This document shows positions 45,883 through 56,133 of a stretch of 64,000 nt of DNA, one piece after another (positions within the stretch are counted from its first letter, which is position 1; every line of letters begins with the position of its first letter). A program made the position numbers and the translations under genes. Under the pieces are notes generated by a model. That model did not search any database. It saw nothing but the letters and a program-made list of their open reading frames with translations, and was not told where the DNA came from. The DNA comes from Pseudoalteromonas sp. CO133X (GTDB taxonomy: Bacteria; Pseudomonadota; Gammaproteobacteria; Enterobacterales; Alteromonadaceae), in contig SGPE01000009.1 in the NCBI GenBank assembly GCA_004208945.1, forward strand, positions 372,001 to 436,000, read 5' to 3'.

Positions 45883-47256
45883 TTAACGAACTTTTTCGTC
45901 AATCTCAACTAAGTCTGTTAAATGACAAATCTCACCACTGTGAGTTTTAATACCATGCTCACCGAAGTAGTCACGTTGTGCTTGAACAAGGTGACCATTA
46001 CTTGGTGTTGTTAACGTCGCAATGTAAGTTTGTGTTGCTGTTAACACAGGGAACGCAAGACCAGATGCAACTGCTGCGCCTGTCACTTTACGTAATGCTG
46101 CTGATTCACGCTGCATAGAATCGATAAACTCTACACCTTCAGCTACATTATCTAAGTAATCTGCACGGATGATACAACCAGCGCGCCATGTTTGTAGCGT
46201 TTTCGAAAGGTCAACTTTCCACTGATGGGCACGAGACGCACCTTTGATAAGTGCTAAGCCTTGACGATAAGCAAGTAAACTTGCCAGTGTGAATGCATCT
46301 TTTAACTCATCCAAATCTAAATCAACTGAGTCAGTTGCTTTAGCAGCGTAAGTCATTTCTTTCGCAGCATGTGTATCACAAGTATTTGTTAAGTGACGAG
46401 CTTGTACAGCCGCCACTAATGATGGCACTGCAATGCCAAGTTCTAGCGCATTTTGTGCAGTCCATAGGCCAGTGCCTTTAGCGCCAACCTTATTATCGAT
46501 TAAATCGACTAGTGGCTCACCTTCTGTTGTTTCAAGGCTTAAGATATGGCTTGAAATTGACAGTAAGTAGCTATTTAAAGTCCCTTCTGACCAGTCATTG
46601 AAAATATCAGCCACTTCTTTTGGCGAACGATTGGTGCCTAAACGCAGTAATTGGTACATTTCAGCAATTAACTGCATTAACGCATATTCAATACCGTTGT
46701 GAACCATTTTTACAAAGTGACCACTTGCAGATTGGCCTACACGCGCAAAACACGACTCACCTTTGTAGCTTGCCGCTACTTTTTCAAACCACGGCTCTAC
46801 ACGCTCCCAGCCGCCTTCTGAGCCACTCGCCATCATAGCAGGACCATGACGTGCGCCTTCTGCACCGCCAGAAATACCCATAGTGGCAAATTCAAATTTG
46901 TTTTGATATTTAAGTTTACGGCTAATACCATCTTTGTAGTTACTGTTGCCGCAATCTACAATAATGTCATCACAGTCAACGCCTGCTTCTGCAAGCTCTG
47001 TACACACTTTATCAACCAATTCACCAGCAGGAACTAATAGTAAGATTGAACGAGGCGGCTCTAAGCGTCTAACCATATCATTTAAATCAGACACTATGTG
47101 TAAACGGTCTGCCAAACCAAGCGTTTTCGCACAGCTTAGTAACTCAGCACCCGCATCAGGGTTTTTATCATAAGCTACTAATGTCAGCCCTTTTTCAATC
47201 AGGTTGAGGGCAAGATTTTTACCCATAACGCCTAACCCTACTAATGCAACTTGCAT
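45883..47256 (-). CDS. gnd: 6-Phosphogluconate dehydrogenase
   Basis: Gnd oxidises and decarboxylates 6-phosphogluconate to ribulose 5-phosphate with NADP+. The 457-residue protein has the dinucleotide motif VALVGLGVMGKNLAL, the catalytic Lys and Asn of GHFVKMVHNGIEY, and the C-terminal substrate segment GAKGTGLWTAQNALELG. It is slightly shorter than the E. coli 468-residue form. A perfect TATAAT (minus strand, 47318-47313) gives a leader of about 50 bases. It is divergent from pyk. Confidence 0.94.
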   Translation of the reverse strand: MQVALVGLGVMGKNLALNLIEKGLTLVAYDKNPDAGAELLSCAKTLGLADRLHIVSDLNDMVRRLEPPRSILLLVPAGELVDKVCTELAEAGVDCDDIIVDCGNSNYKDGISRKLKYQNKFEFATMGISGGAEGARHGPAMMASGSEGGWERVEPWFEKVAASYKGESCFARVGQSASGHFVKMVHNGIEYALMQLIAEMYQLLRLGTNRSPKEVADIFNDWSEGTLNSYLLSISSHILSLETTEGEPLVDLIDNKVGAKGTGLWTAQNALELGIAVPSLVAAVQARHLTNTCDTHAAKEMTYAAKATDSVDLDLDELKDAFTLASLLAYRQGLALIKGASRAHQWKVDLSKTLQTWRAGCIIRADYLDNVAEGVEFIDSMQRESAALRKVTGAAVASGLAFPVLTATQTYIATLTTPSNGHLVQAQRDYFGEHGIKTHSGEICHLTDLVEIDEKVR

Positions 47257-47354
47257 TTAGTGTCCTCCTCGGTAACAACTATTGGTTAGTTAATCAAAAT
47301 AATTACGCGCGCATTATACCCAAGCAGCCCAAAAATGCGAGCTTGTAAGCTAAG

Positions 47355-47368
47355 TTGATATAAATCAT
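47355..47368. promoter_or_regulatory. FNR-like site
   Basis: TTGAT-ATAA-ATCAT matches the FNR consensus TTGAT-N4-ATCAA at 9 of 10 positions. It lies about 55 bp upstream of the inferred gnd start site. Confidence 0.4.
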
Positions 47369-47459
47369 CAAAATCATGAAGCGACGTTATGGTCAGTATA
47401 TCAAAATAACGCAGGCATCGGACCAGATTTTTATAATACCCTTTAAAAAGGTATGTGTA

Positions 47460-47488
47460 TTGACGCTACCTGACACCGGTGTCATAAT
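47460..47488 (+). promoter_or_regulatory. pyk promoter with operator in its spacer
   Basis: TTGACG (47460-47465) and CATAAT (47483-47488), each 5 of 6 to consensus, are 17 bp apart. The perfect palindrome TGACACCGGTGTCA (47471-47484), with the central CG usual for LacI-family operators, fills the spacer, so a bound repressor would exclude RNA polymerase. Confidence 0.7.
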
Positions 47489-47677
47489 AACGTCATTGTT
47501 ACTTTGTATATTACAATTTGATACAGACAGTCTGATTCTCATACGTAAGAACACTATTTTTACTTATGAGTTCTACAGCGTGCTTATGTATAAGCCAATT
47601 ATAAATGGTTTAATTGCACGGCTTTTTAATAGATAACCATCAATTTGCTTAATTTAATAAGCGCACAGGAGAATTTG

Positions 47678-49111
47678 ATGCTAAGACGCACAAAAATTGT
47701 TGCGACCCTTGGACCGGCAACCGATCGCGATAACAACCTAGAAAAAATTATTCGTGCAGGTGCAAATGTTGTTCGTTTGAACTTCTCACATGGTGTAGCA
47801 CAAGATCATAAAGACCGCGCTGAAGCGGTACGCAGCATTGCTAAGCGTTTAAGCAAACACGTTGCTATTCTAGCCGACTTACAAGGCCCTAAAATTCGTG
47901 TCTCAACTTTCAAAGATGGTAAAGTAAACCTAGAAGTAGGCGCAAAATTTACTCTTGATGCAGAAATGGAAAAAGGCCAAGGCGACGTAAACGCGGTAGG
48001 TATCGACTATAAAGAGTTACCAAACGATGTTAAATCAGGTGACTTACTACTATTAAACGACGGCTTAATTCAATTAACAGTTGATAGCGTAGATGGTGCC
48101 CTAGTTCACACGACTGTTACTGTTGGTGGCGTACTTTCAAACAATAAAGGGATTAACCGTTTAGGCGGTGGCTTAACAGCCCCTGCTTTCACTGATAAAG
48201 ACAAAGAAGATTTAATCACTGCCACTGAAATTGGCGTTGATTACATTGCTGTTTCATTCCCACGTAGTGGCGATGACATGCGTTATGTTCGCTCTTTAGC
48301 AGAAGCAGCTGGCTCAAACGCGCAACTTCTTGCAAAAATCGAACGTGCAGAAGCGGTTGAAACAGTTGAAGCGATTGACGATATCGTACTTGCTTCTGAC
48401 GCTGTTATGGTTGCACGTGGTGACCTTGGTGTTGAAATTGGTGATGCAGCCCTTGTTGGTAAACAAAAACTTATCATTAGCCGTGCGCGCTCACTAAACC
48501 GTACTGTTGTTACAGCAACACAAATGATGGAATCAATGATCGATAACCCAATGCCAACCCGTGCAGAGGTTATGGACGTTGCAAACGCAGTACTTGATGG
48601 CACTGATGCCGTTATGCTATCAGCTGAAACAGCCGCTGGTGACTACCCCGAAGAAACTGTTGCTACTATGGCCCGCGTTTGTTTGGGTGCAGAATCTCAA
48701 AAAGAAACCCACGTCTCTAAACACCGTTTAGACAGCCGTTTTTCATCAAATGCTGAATCAATAGCCTTATCTGCTATGTATGCAGCTAATCATTTAGATT
48801 CTGTAAAAGCGATTGTGACACTAACAGAATCAGGCAGCACAGCTAAGTTAATGTCGCGTATTAGCTCTGGTCTACCAATTTACTCACTATCACGTCATGC
48901 AAGCACATTGGGTCAAACAGCTCTTTACCGTGGCGTTTATCCTGTATTCTTCGATTCAACAAAATGTGAAGATGACAGCATGGTTCGTGACGCATTAAAC
49001 ACACTGGTTGAGCTTGGTTCTCTTGTGGCTGGCGATACAGTGATTTTAACGCACGGTGATGCGATGGAAACAATTGGTGCTACAAACACAATGAAGATTG
49101 TAACAGTTTAA
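47678..49111 (+). CDS. pyk: Pyruvate kinase
   Basis: Pyruvate kinase makes pyruvate and ATP from phosphoenolpyruvate. The 477-residue product resembles E. coli PykA (type II): [17 protein letters not shown] at the N-terminus, the active-site block [12 protein letters not shown] and the motif TQMMESMI, with a regulatory C-terminal domain. I start it at ATG 47678, with AGGAG 6 bases before; a longer frame from 47645 lacks such a site. A promoter with an embedded operator lies about 200 bp upstream. Confidence 0.96.
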   Translation: MLRRTKIVATLGPATDRDNNLEKIIRAGANVVRLNFSHGVAQDHKDRAEAVRSIAKRLSKHVAILADLQGPKIRVSTFKDGKVNLEVGAKFTLDAEMEKGQGDVNAVGIDYKELPNDVKSGDLLLLNDGLIQLTVDSVDGALVHTTVTVGGVLSNNKGINRLGGGLTAPAFTDKDKEDLITATEIGVDYIAVSFPRSGDDMRYVRSLAEAAGSNAQLLAKIERAEAVETVEAIDDIVLASDAVMVARGDLGVEIGDAALVGKQKLIISRARSLNRTVVTATQMMESMIDNPMPTRAEVMDVANAVLDGTDAVMLSAETAAGDYPEETVATMARVCLGAESQKETHVSKHRLDSRFSSNAESIALSAMYAANHLDSVKAIVTLTESGSTAKLMSRISSGLPIYSLSRHASTLGQTALYRGVYPVFFDSTKCEDDSMVRDALNTLVELGSLVAGDTVILTHGDAMETIGATNTMKIVTV

Positions 49112-49130
49112 ACTAGTACAATTACTCGTT

Positions 49131-49158
49131 AAAAAGGCGCATTTAATGCGCCTTTTTT
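49131..49158. terminator. Bidirectional terminator after pyk
   Basis: AAAAAGGCGC and GCGCCTTTTT with a 7-base loop between convergent pyk and the LytR-type regulator. Confidence 0.9.
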
Positions 49159-49182
49159 GACTTAATTAGTGTCTATTGTTAA

Positions 49183-50007
49183 CTAGCTGGCCAGTGCTGC
49201 TTTTACTTTATCGCGGTAGCTACGGCTCACTTTTAATTCTTGGCCGTTATCAAGCACTAATAAATATTCACCGCTTACTTGCGTTACAAGCTTGCTAATT
49301 TGCTTAGTATTTACAATAGCACTACGATGAACACGTACAAATAATTGCGGGTCGAGCTCTTGTTCAAGCTCTTTCATTGTTTTACGAAGAATATGTGTTT
49401 GTCCGTCTTGGCAATGTAGACACATGTAATCACCAGCCGCATCGACCCATTGAATTGTCACCACAGGCACACGAACAATCTCGCCCTGCTCTTTTACAGC
49501 GAGTGATTCTGGGTAACGCCTATCTGCTAGGCTATCTCCTGTTGCTAATTTCTTTAAAATTTCTTCGCAGTTGTTACCTGTAATACCCGCAACAAAGCTC
49601 GCTAGTTTCTTCTTATGGGCGTTATCTTGTTGTGTCTTTAAATAGGTATGCACTTTCTCTACCGCCTGTTTTAGTCTGTTGTCATCGACTGGTTTAAGAA
49701 TATAATCCAATGCATGAATTTCGAATGCTTTAACAGCAAACTGATCAAATGCCGTTACAAAAACAATTGCTGGTAATGGATTAACACTCTCGCTTAATGC
49801 TCTCGCGACTTCAAAACCATTCATGTTTGGCATTTGGATATCCAAAAATACTAATTGAATGTTACCAGATAAACACTCATCAATTGCTTCTTGTCCATTG
49901 CTACATAAACGAATAACTTCCAAATCGTCAAACTCAGAAAGTCGTACAGCTAAGCCTTTTCTGGCTAATGGTTCGTCATCAACAATCAACGTTCTAATTT
50001 TGCTCAT
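49183..50007 (-). CDS. LytTR-type response regulator
   Basis: The 274-residue protein has an N-terminal receiver (acidic DDE at 11-13, phospho-acceptor Asp in LVFLDIQMP near 57, Lys in ILKPVDD) and a C-terminal LytTR DNA-binding domain (VRVHRSAIVNTKQI, LKVSRSYRDKVKA). It is paired with the sensor gene just upstream with no intervening base, so the two form one operon. It is similar in form to BtsR/YpdB regulators, whose signals are pyruvate or other metabolites; the target here is unknown. The operon lies next to pyk, on the other strand. Confidence 0.92.
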   Translation of the reverse strand: MSKIRTLIVDDEPLARKGLAVRLSEFDDLEVIRLCSNGQEAIDECLSGNIQLVFLDIQMPNMNGFEVARALSESVNPLPAIVFVTAFDQFAVKAFEIHALDYILKPVDDNRLKQAVEKVHTYLKTQQDNAHKKKLASFVAGITGNNCEEILKKLATGDSLADRRYPESLAVKEQGEIVRVPVVTIQWVDAAGDYMCLHCQDGQTHILRKTMKELEQELDPQLFVRVHRSAIVNTKQISKLVTQVSGEYLLVLDNGQELKVSRSYRDKVKAALAS

Positions 50008-51078
50008 TTATTTAACAGCCTTTTCAAACGGAACACGCAGATTTACCTTTAATCCACTTGGCGTATTGTCAGAGAGTACAAACGAATAATTGTTCTCATA
50101 AAGTGTTTTTAGTCGGTCTTTGGTATTTGCTATGCCAACGCCTTGAGAATTAACCAGTTGGCCATTTATTAGCTCGGTACCAGGACCATTATCGCCTACT
50201 TCCAATAATAGTTCATTTGCGAAAACTTGTGCTTTTATATCAATCACACCACCTTCATTTAGTTGTGCAATAGCATACTTAATGGCATTTTCGATGATCG
50301 GTTGCAGTATTAAACTTGGCACTAGCGCTTCTTTTGCTTGCTCACTCACTTCAACATTTACCTGCAAACGTTCATCAAAACGTACTCTTTCAATTTCTAA
50401 GTACAACATTAAAGCATGTAACTCTTGCTCTAATGGGACTTTTTTGATTGGATCTGTGTTTAACGTATAACGTAAAAAGTCACTTAACTTAGAGACCATT
50501 AGATTTGCATCTTTGTTCTCTTTTACCAATATCAATGTAGAAATAGCATTAAGCGTATTAAATAAAAAATGCGGGTTTAACTGATAACGAAGCATTTTTA
50601 GTTGAGCTTCATGGGCCATTGTTGTTGCTTTTAACGCTTTTTGTCGCTCACTTTGTAAAAGCTGGTAATACTTAATTCCAAAGTACAAACCACTCCAACA
50701 CAGAATGATATAGACAGAATCTAAACCTTGTTGAAGGTAATAAAACCACTCATTTGGCCTATAACCATGGCGGTATATTTCCCATAAGTTGAACTTTTGT
50801 ACTACTGCCCAAAGCGTTCCCGTCAAATAAGACGCACCAAAAACAACGAGCATTAATACCCAAGGTGATGCGTTCCATACTTTCCTATACATATAGCGTA
50901 AAGGTATCGTCATTAAGCATCCTGCATAAGCATTCAAAACGATAACAAACACGTATATGTCACGCATTTCAAATACTTTTGAGCCTATATAATTTACTAA
51001 TGCATAGCCAATCCAGCCAGCGATCTGCAGGACCCAGAAAAAACGTTGTCGATTATCAACTAAAGATTGCCAATTCAA
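50008..51078 (-). CDS. LytS-type sensor histidine kinase
   Basis: The 356-residue protein has four membrane segments in the first 150 residues (about 14-32, 40-60, 74-94 and 115-135), then a coiled segment, the His-kinase domain with the phosphorylated His in RYQLNPHFLFNTLNAIS and an ATPase domain with LILQPIIENAIKYA and GDNGPGTE. This is the YehU/LytS class that acts with LytTR regulators. It has no GAF or large periplasmic domain, so its signal may be read within the membrane. It begins the operon. Confidence 0.92.
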   Translation of the reverse strand: MNWQSLVDNRQRFFWVLQIAGWIGYALVNYIGSKVFEMRDIYVFVIVLNAYAGCLMTIPLRYMYRKVWNASPWVLMLVVFGASYLTGTLWAVVQKFNLWEIYRHGYRPNEWFYYLQQGLDSVYIILCWSGLYFGIKYYQLLQSERQKALKATTMAHEAQLKMLRYQLNPHFLFNTLNAISTLILVKENKDANLMVSKLSDFLRYTLNTDPIKKVPLEQELHALMLYLEIERVRFDERLQVNVEVSEQAKEALVPSLILQPIIENAIKYAIAQLNEGGVIDIKAQVFANELLLEVGDNGPGTELINGQLVNSQGVGIANTKDRLKTLYENNYSFVLSDNTPSGLKVNLRVPFEKAVK

Positions 51079-51186
51079 AATAACGAGTTACCTTATATAC
51101 TTATTTTTATTATACCGATAGTCACGAGAATAAAGCACTGCCGCCTATCTTGATTTTTTATAGCCTTACCGCATTCTTCAGGCATT

Positions 51187-51218
51187 AAAAAAGCGAAGAC
51201 TACTACAGCCTTCGCTTT
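51187..51218. terminator. Intrinsic terminator of the sulP gene
   Basis: AAAGCGAAG and CTTCGCTTT around 11 bases, with an A-run upstream that becomes the U-run on the minus strand. Confidence 0.85.
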
Positions 51219-51233
51219 ATCATTGCTTTATTT

Positions 51234-52790
51234 TTAAGCTAATTTATCTGAAGCCACTTTATAATTTGGATCTTCAATCACATTAACTTCAACAATATCA
51301 CGTGCCTTATGAAGGAGTTGAATGCAATCAGGACTCAAATGACGTAAGTGTAATTGCTTACCTGCTTTCTTATATTTATCCGCTAAGCTATCTATGGCTT
51401 CAATTGCACTATGATCAGCAACACGGCTGTGCTTAAATTCAATGATCACATCTTGAGGATCATTTTTAACATCAAATAATTCAGCAAAGTTTTTCACTGA
51501 GCCAAAGAACAATGGACCATGCAGTTCATATACTTTTGAACCTTGTTCGTCTATGTAATTACTTGTGTAAATGTGCTTCGCATGCTGCCAAGCAAATACC
51601 AGTGCAGATACAATAACACCCACACAAACCGCTATTGCCAGGTCGGTTGCAACGGTTACACCTGAAACTAAGACAATCACAAACGCATCTGACTTAGGTA
51701 CTCGCTTCATCATTTTGAAACTTGCCCACTCAAATGTGCCTAAAACGACCATAAACATAACACCCACTAGCGCTGCTAATGGGATCATCTCGATTAAACT
51801 TGCTGCAAACACGATAAAAACAAGAAGCAATAAAGCTGCACTAATGCCAGATAAACGTGAACGACCACCCGAGTTTATGTTGATCATGGATTGACCAATC
51901 ATGGCACAACCACCCATTGCACCAAAGAAGCCACAGGTTACATTGGCAGCACCTTGACCTATACACTCTTTATTACTGTGGCCGCGAGTTTCTGTGATCT
52001 CATCAATTAAAGTGAGTGTTAATAATGATTCAATTAAGCCAATTGCCGCTAGGACTAATGCGTAAGGGAAAATAATTTTAAGCGTTTCTAAATTGAAAGG
52101 TACCATAGGAATATGAAATTCAGGTAAGCCACCTGCAATAGTCGCTTGCTCGTTACCTGTCATGCCTTTTAGAAAATCAAGTACCGTACGCGCTTCTAAA
52201 TCCAGACCAATGACTAAACCTGTCACGGTCACAATCGCAACAAGCGAAGATGGTACTGCTGTCGTGAGCTTTGGCAAAAAATGAATAATAGCCATAGTTA
52301 ATGCAACTAAACCAAGCATAATATAAAGTGCTTGACCTTCCATCCACTGCTGACCACCCATGCCATCTGGTACTTTAAACTGCCCTAACTGCGCTAAGAA
52401 AATAACGATTGCCAAACCGTTTACAAATCCCAACATCACTGGATGTGGCACCATGCGGATAAATTTACCGAGCTTAAACACACCCGCTAAGATCTGCAAT
52501 ATCCCCATTAATAGTACAGTGGCAAATAAATATTCTACACCATGATCTAATACTAAACTTACCATCACAACTGCCAGTGCGCCTGTAGCACCTGAAATCA
52601 TGCCTGGACGACCACCGAAAATAGCCGTTATTAAGCCAACAATAAATGCAGCATATAAACCGACTAATGGTTCAACGTTAGCAACGAAAGCAAATGCAAC
52701 TGCTTCTGGTACTAATGCTAACGCTACAGTCAGGCCTGATAAAATATCGTTTTTAGCAGAGCTGGGGGCTTTGCTGAGTAAGTTAAACAT
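51234..52790 (-). CDS. SulP family anion transporter
   Basis: The 518-residue inner-membrane protein has about 12-14 membrane segments up to residue 400 and a C-terminal STAS domain ([19 protein letters not shown], then [17 protein letters not shown]). The segment [20 protein letters not shown] is the SulP entry signature. Substrates in the family include sulfate, bicarbonate (BicA), and dicarboxylates; none can be chosen here, but in marine bacteria bicarbonate with Na+ symport is common. AGAGGA precedes the ATG. Confidence 0.9.
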   Translation of the reverse strand: MFNLLSKAPSSAKNDILSGLTVALALVPEAVAFAFVANVEPLVGLYAAFIVGLITAIFGGRPGMISGATGALAVVMVSLVLDHGVEYLFATVLLMGILQILAGVFKLGKFIRMVPHPVMLGFVNGLAIVIFLAQLGQFKVPDGMGGQQWMEGQALYIMLGLVALTMAIIHFLPKLTTAVPSSLVAIVTVTGLVIGLDLEARTVLDFLKGMTGNEQATIAGGLPEFHIPMVPFNLETLKIIFPYALVLAAIGLIESLLTLTLIDEITETRGHSNKECIGQGAANVTCGFFGAMGGCAMIGQSMININSGGRSRLSGISAALLLLVFIVFAASLIEMIPLAALVGVMFMVVLGTFEWASFKMMKRVPKSDAFVIVLVSGVTVATDLAIAVCVGVIVSALVFAWQHAKHIYTSNYIDEQGSKVYELHGPLFFGSVKNFAELFDVKNDPQDVIIEFKHSRVADHSAIEAIDSLADKYKKAGKQLHLRHLSPDCIQLLHKARDIVEVNVIEDPNYKVASDKLA

Positions 52791-52872
52791 TAAGATCCTC
52801 TTTCTTATGAATGCATTTTGGCAAGGCGCAGAATTCTAGCAAAAACTCGATACGTTAACAATTATTAACAAC

Positions 52873-52908
52873 AAAACGGCTAGCACCATAAAATGCTAGC
52901 CGTTTTTT
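52873..52908. terminator. Terminator between sulP and the Lrp-like gene
   Basis: A 13-bp perfect stem AAAACGGCTAGCA/TGCTAGCCGTTTT with an 8-base loop. Confidence 0.88.
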
Positions 52909-52938
52909 GAAAAAGACTAAGTGTAGTAAATAAAAGAA

Positions 52939-53397
52939 TTAAAGTGGTAACGACGTACTACGTTTAACACACGTCATTGTAACATTCGAATGTACTTCTT
53001 GAACGAACTCTAGATTCAAAAGGTTGTCACGAACAAACTGCTCATAACCTTCTATTCCTTTTGAAATGATACGCAACATAAAGTCCATTGTCCCCGCCAT
53101 ACTATAACATTCAGTGACTTCATCATAACTCATGATCAAACGTTCAAATTCAGCAAGATTTGTTCTGCCGTGGTTAGACAAGCGAACGTGGGCGTAAACC
53201 AACATATCAAAGCCAAGCTTTTTTTCGTCGAGCAAAGCAACTTTACCTTTGATATAGCCATCCTGCTCAAGCTTCGCGATACGACGCCAACATGGAGATT
53301 GAGATAAACCAACTTTATCGGCAATTTCTGCCGTTGATAAGCTAGCATCTTGCTGTAACAATGCCAAAATTTGGCGATCTACTTGGTTTAGAGACAT
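52939..53397 (-). CDS. Lrp/AsnC family transcriptional regulator
   Basis: The 152-residue protein has an N-terminal helix-turn-helix (DRQILALLQQDASLSTAEIA, then GLSQSPCWRRIAKLEQDG) and a C-terminal RAM domain (ECYSMAGTMDFMLRI). This class binds amino acids and regulates their metabolism. It is closer to the short AsnC/BkdR type than to Lrp. Candidate targets are not next to it; the sulP gene lies downstream behind a terminator and the MBL hydrolase gene lies upstream on the same strand. Confidence 0.9.
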   Translation of the reverse strand: MSLNQVDRQILALLQQDASLSTAEIADKVGLSQSPCWRRIAKLEQDGYIKGKVALLDEKKLGFDMLVYAHVRLSNHGRTNLAEFERLIMSYDEVTECYSMAGTMDFMLRIISKGIEGYEQFVRDNLLNLEFVQEVHSNVTMTCVKRSTSLPL

Positions 53398-53494
53398 TTT
53401 ATTTCTTTTTCTTTAAAGTTATTGGTTAAATTATACTACTGATTTAAAAATCAGTCTGCTCATTTTCAATTATTTATGCAAAAAAAATGCAATT

Positions 53495-54136
53495 TTAGCC
53501 ATAGCGTCCACTAATAAATGGATTTGTTTTTCGTTCATGGCCTACGGTCGTATTCGGACCGTGCCCCGGAAGAATTTTAACGTCATCTGCTAGACTCAAA
53601 ATTTCAGACTTAATAGATGCAATAAGTTGCGCACTGTCCCCTTTAGGAAAATCTGTACGCCCTACTGAGCCTTGAAAAATTACATCACCAACGAAAACTT
53701 GCTCTGATGCATCATGGTAAAAAACAACATGCCCAGGAGTATGCCCAGGGCAGTGGCGAACTGATAAACAAGTCTCTCCAACATGGATTGTGTCACCATG
53801 AGCTAACCATGCATCTGGATAAAATGGCGCAATCGGCGCAAAACCAAACATTTGCGCTTGCATTGGTAACGAATCAAACCAAAACTTGTCATCAAGATGT
53901 GGCCCAATAATTTTTACACCAAATTTATCAGCTAGTTGTTTCGCTGCACCAACGTGATCAAGGTGACCATGGGTTAAAAAGATAGACTCAAGTTCACACC
54001 CTAATGTAGAGAGCTCTGCGCTTAGTTTATCGGCGTCCCCGCCAGGGTCTATTAATGCCGCTTTATTGGTATTTGTACAAACAACAATACGACAATTTTG
54101 TGCAAAGCCTGTTACTGGAACTGTAACAACATTCAT
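53495..54136 (-). CDS. Metallo-beta-lactamase-fold hydrolase, glyoxalase II-like
   Basis: The 213-residue protein has the zinc motif THGHLDHVGAA (HxHxDH, near residue 55) and the later ligands HCPGHTPGHVVFY and GDVIFQGSVGRTDF. It resembles YcbL, a type II hydroxyacylglutathione hydrolase-like thioesterase. I start it at ATG 54136, where GGAG stands 7 bases before; the longer frame of nine codons starts inside the upstream gene's end. Only one base separates it from the M14 peptidase stop, so they are likely cotranscribed. Confidence 0.9.
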   Translation of the reverse strand: MNVVTVPVTGFAQNCRIVVCTNTNKAALIDPGGDADKLSAELSTLGCELESIFLTHGHLDHVGAAKQLADKFGVKIIGPHLDDKFWFDSLPMQAQMFGFAPIAPFYPDAWLAHGDTIHVGETCLSVRHCPGHTPGHVVFYHDASEQVFVGDVIFQGSVGRTDFPKGDSAQLIASIKSEILSLADDVKILPGHGPNTTVGHERKTNPFISGRYG

Positions 54137-54137
54137 T

Positions 54138-55934
54138 TTATTGCTCCATTGAAGGTTGTTCAAAAGCCATTAAAATTGGATACTGCAAATAAGCCTGATC
54201 ATAAAATGGTGATCGCTTGTATAGCCAATTAAGACGTGCTTCTGGGTCTTTAGCAAAGGCTTTATCTTCACGGACCTTTTGATCAAACTCTAGCGCAAGC
54301 TCTGGTTTCTCTTGTAACATTTGCTTTGCGTAAGGTATCAACGCATAGTTTTCCATATACTCAGTGCGCTGAAAAATAGTATTGAACTCTCCCCATGCAA
54401 AGAATGAATCAGGTGCTTCAGGGTGCAGTAAATGAGTTGCTAACTCTGAGTATGGCTGATTTGTTGATACCTTATACCAGCCAGCTACATCAACATCATT
54501 GATACTCTTGTAATCGAAGCTTGCTTCAACCCGAAAACGTCCTTCAAAAGGCACGTTAGCAAAAGTATAGTCTTTCACCGAAGCTTGGGTTAACGATTTA
54601 GGCCCAGTGTCGTTAACACGCAATACTTCGACACCATGTAGTTTTAATTTACTAATAATTGCACTATAAGCTGGCGGAATATAAAAGGCGCTAGGCACAT
54701 TAACTGTTTTTTTAACGATTTTTTGCCAGTAAATAGGCAGTGCATCATAACTTTCTTCTTCACCAAGATAAGCTACTTCCGCTTGCCCCGATAACTCACT
54801 TTTACTACGCGTATATTTAATTCCTTTAAATACCAGTGTATCTGGTTCTGTAGCATAGCTGCGCTCAACCACTAGTTGCGTAGGTTTAAATTCACGTTCT
54901 TTTTTAACCGCTGCTTGTAACGCTTGATTATTTTTTGCGAGTGCATCAATTGCACCATCTAAAAACACATAAGTGCCGAGTACACGCTGCTTATAAGGCT
55001 TCAAAGAGTGATTCTCAACTAAAATACTCGGTAAAGAGCGTAAATCAGCCCAGCCGTTTGAATATCGGGGGGTTGCGACCCAACCGGCTAATCCCTTTTT
55101 AAAGTCACGTTTATCCATAACAAAAACTAACGGACCAGGAATATGACCCATTTTTGTCAATTTAGTATCGATAATTGGTTTGAACATTGTATCAAGTGCT
55201 TCTGAAACACTGGGCGATTCACTTGAAAAAACAGGATTATAGCCATACGTTACATCATACTGATAATCAGCGCCGTCAGTGACATGCACATCGACATAGA
55301 GATCGGGTTTGAACGTATTAATAACCTTCAAGACACCTCGCACTTCTGGGGTATCTAACTTAGTGTAATCTCGATTAAGGTTTAAATTTAAACCATTGGT
55401 TCTAAAGCCCATTTCAACGGGGCCACGCTGATTTATACGATTGAATTGGCTACTTCTTTCATGTCCATCAACATTTAAAATAGGAATGAAGAGTATATTC
55501 ACTTTACTCAAGATATCACGGCGCTTGCCTGTTGCAATGTCACGCAGCAGCATAAACATGGCGTCTTTGCCATCAATCTCACCACTGTGTATACCTGCTT
55601 GAATAAAAATTGTTGGCTTAGCATCAGACGTTAACTGCGCTGCATCGAACAAACCTTGCTCATTCGCCACTAACATTTTTATCTTACGCCCTGCACTGCT
55701 TGTTGCTATTGTTTGTACTTTAAACTGTGTGGGGTTGGCAGCCACAAGTCTATCAACAAATGCCATGGTATCTTCATAATTTGGCGAACGCATACCGCCA
55801 CTTAATTCAAAATCTGTAGTTAATGGACCTTTTTCTTGCATCAACGTCACACTTTCACCTTGCCAAGGTTTTAAGGGTGGTAAGTGACTGTCCATGGTCA
55901 CAGCAGCAGATAAAAACATTAAGCTAGCAAACAT
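54138..55934 (-). CDS. M14 family zinc carboxypeptidase-like protein, secreted
   Basis: The 598-residue precursor has a short N-terminal hydrophobic stretch (MFASLMFLSAAVT) that is probably a signal peptide. The M14 zinc site is seen in GIHSGEIDGKD (His, Glu) and YVDVHVTDG (His); the catalytic Glu is likely in ILVENHSLKPY. The C-terminal third has no motif I recognise. It is expected to cut C-terminal residues from peptides in the periplasm. GAGAG precedes the ATG. It forms a two-gene unit with the MBL hydrolase gene. Confidence 0.88.
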   Translation of the reverse strand: MFASLMFLSAAVTMDSHLPPLKPWQGESVTLMQEKGPLTTDFELSGGMRSPNYEDTMAFVDRLVAANPTQFKVQTIATSSAGRKIKMLVANEQGLFDAAQLTSDAKPTIFIQAGIHSGEIDGKDAMFMLLRDIATGKRRDILSKVNILFIPILNVDGHERSSQFNRINQRGPVEMGFRTNGLNLNLNRDYTKLDTPEVRGVLKVINTFKPDLYVDVHVTDGADYQYDVTYGYNPVFSSESPSVSEALDTMFKPIIDTKLTKMGHIPGPLVFVMDKRDFKKGLAGWVATPRYSNGWADLRSLPSILVENHSLKPYKQRVLGTYVFLDGAIDALAKNNQALQAAVKKEREFKPTQLVVERSYATEPDTLVFKGIKYTRSKSELSGQAEVAYLGEEESYDALPIYWQKIVKKTVNVPSAFYIPPAYSAIISKLKLHGVEVLRVNDTGPKSLTQASVKDYTFANVPFEGRFRVEASFDYKSINDVDVAGWYKVSTNQPYSELATHLLHPEAPDSFFAWGEFNTIFQRTEYMENYALIPYAKQMLQEKPELALEFDQKVREDKAFAKDPEARLNWLYKRSPFYDQAYLQYPILMAFEQPSMEQ

Positions 55935-56085
55935 ATTACTCTCAGGTGCGATACTTATTTAATTAGAAGAAATTATAACAACTAATCTGAAATGATTGCG
56001 TAAACTGCGGTGATTCAACAAAAAAATGGAGCAAATGACATGCGTATATAATTATTTCGCAAAGAAATGTTTTGAGTTTGAGATC

Positions 56086-56112
56086 AAAAAAAGGAGCACA
56101 AGGCTCCTTTTT
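56086..56112. terminator. Terminator after rplT
   Basis: AAAAGGAGC and GCTCCTTTT with loop ACAAG and flanking A and T runs close the leftward thrS-infC-rpmI-rplT cluster. Confidence 0.88.
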
Positions 56113-56133
56113 AAAACTTTTATGAAAAGCGAA

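Larger units (their letters stand above)
47257..47677. promoter_or_regulatory. Divergent control region of gnd and pyk, 421 bp
   Basis: This is the longest gap in the window. From the left it holds the gnd -10 box (47313-47318, minus strand), an FNR-like site TTGATATAAATCAT (47355-47368), the pyk promoter with its operator (47460-47488), a 13-bp dyad TTGTATATTACAA (47504-47516) and a leader of about 180 bases to the pyk ATG with AGGAG before it. An 86-codon ORF crossing the region (47376-47636) is not convincing. Confidence 0.7.

Noticed and set aside
47504..47516. TTGTATATTACAA as a HexR site for pyk
   Set aside because: The spacing is 4 bases shorter than the HexR consensus TGTAATT-like 15-mer that I know, so I list it only as a dyad.
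47376..47636. 86-codon ORF upstream of pyk
   Set aside because: It crosses the pyk promoter and operator, has no ribosome site, and its predicted peptide resembles no protein family; it is probably a chance frame in a control region.
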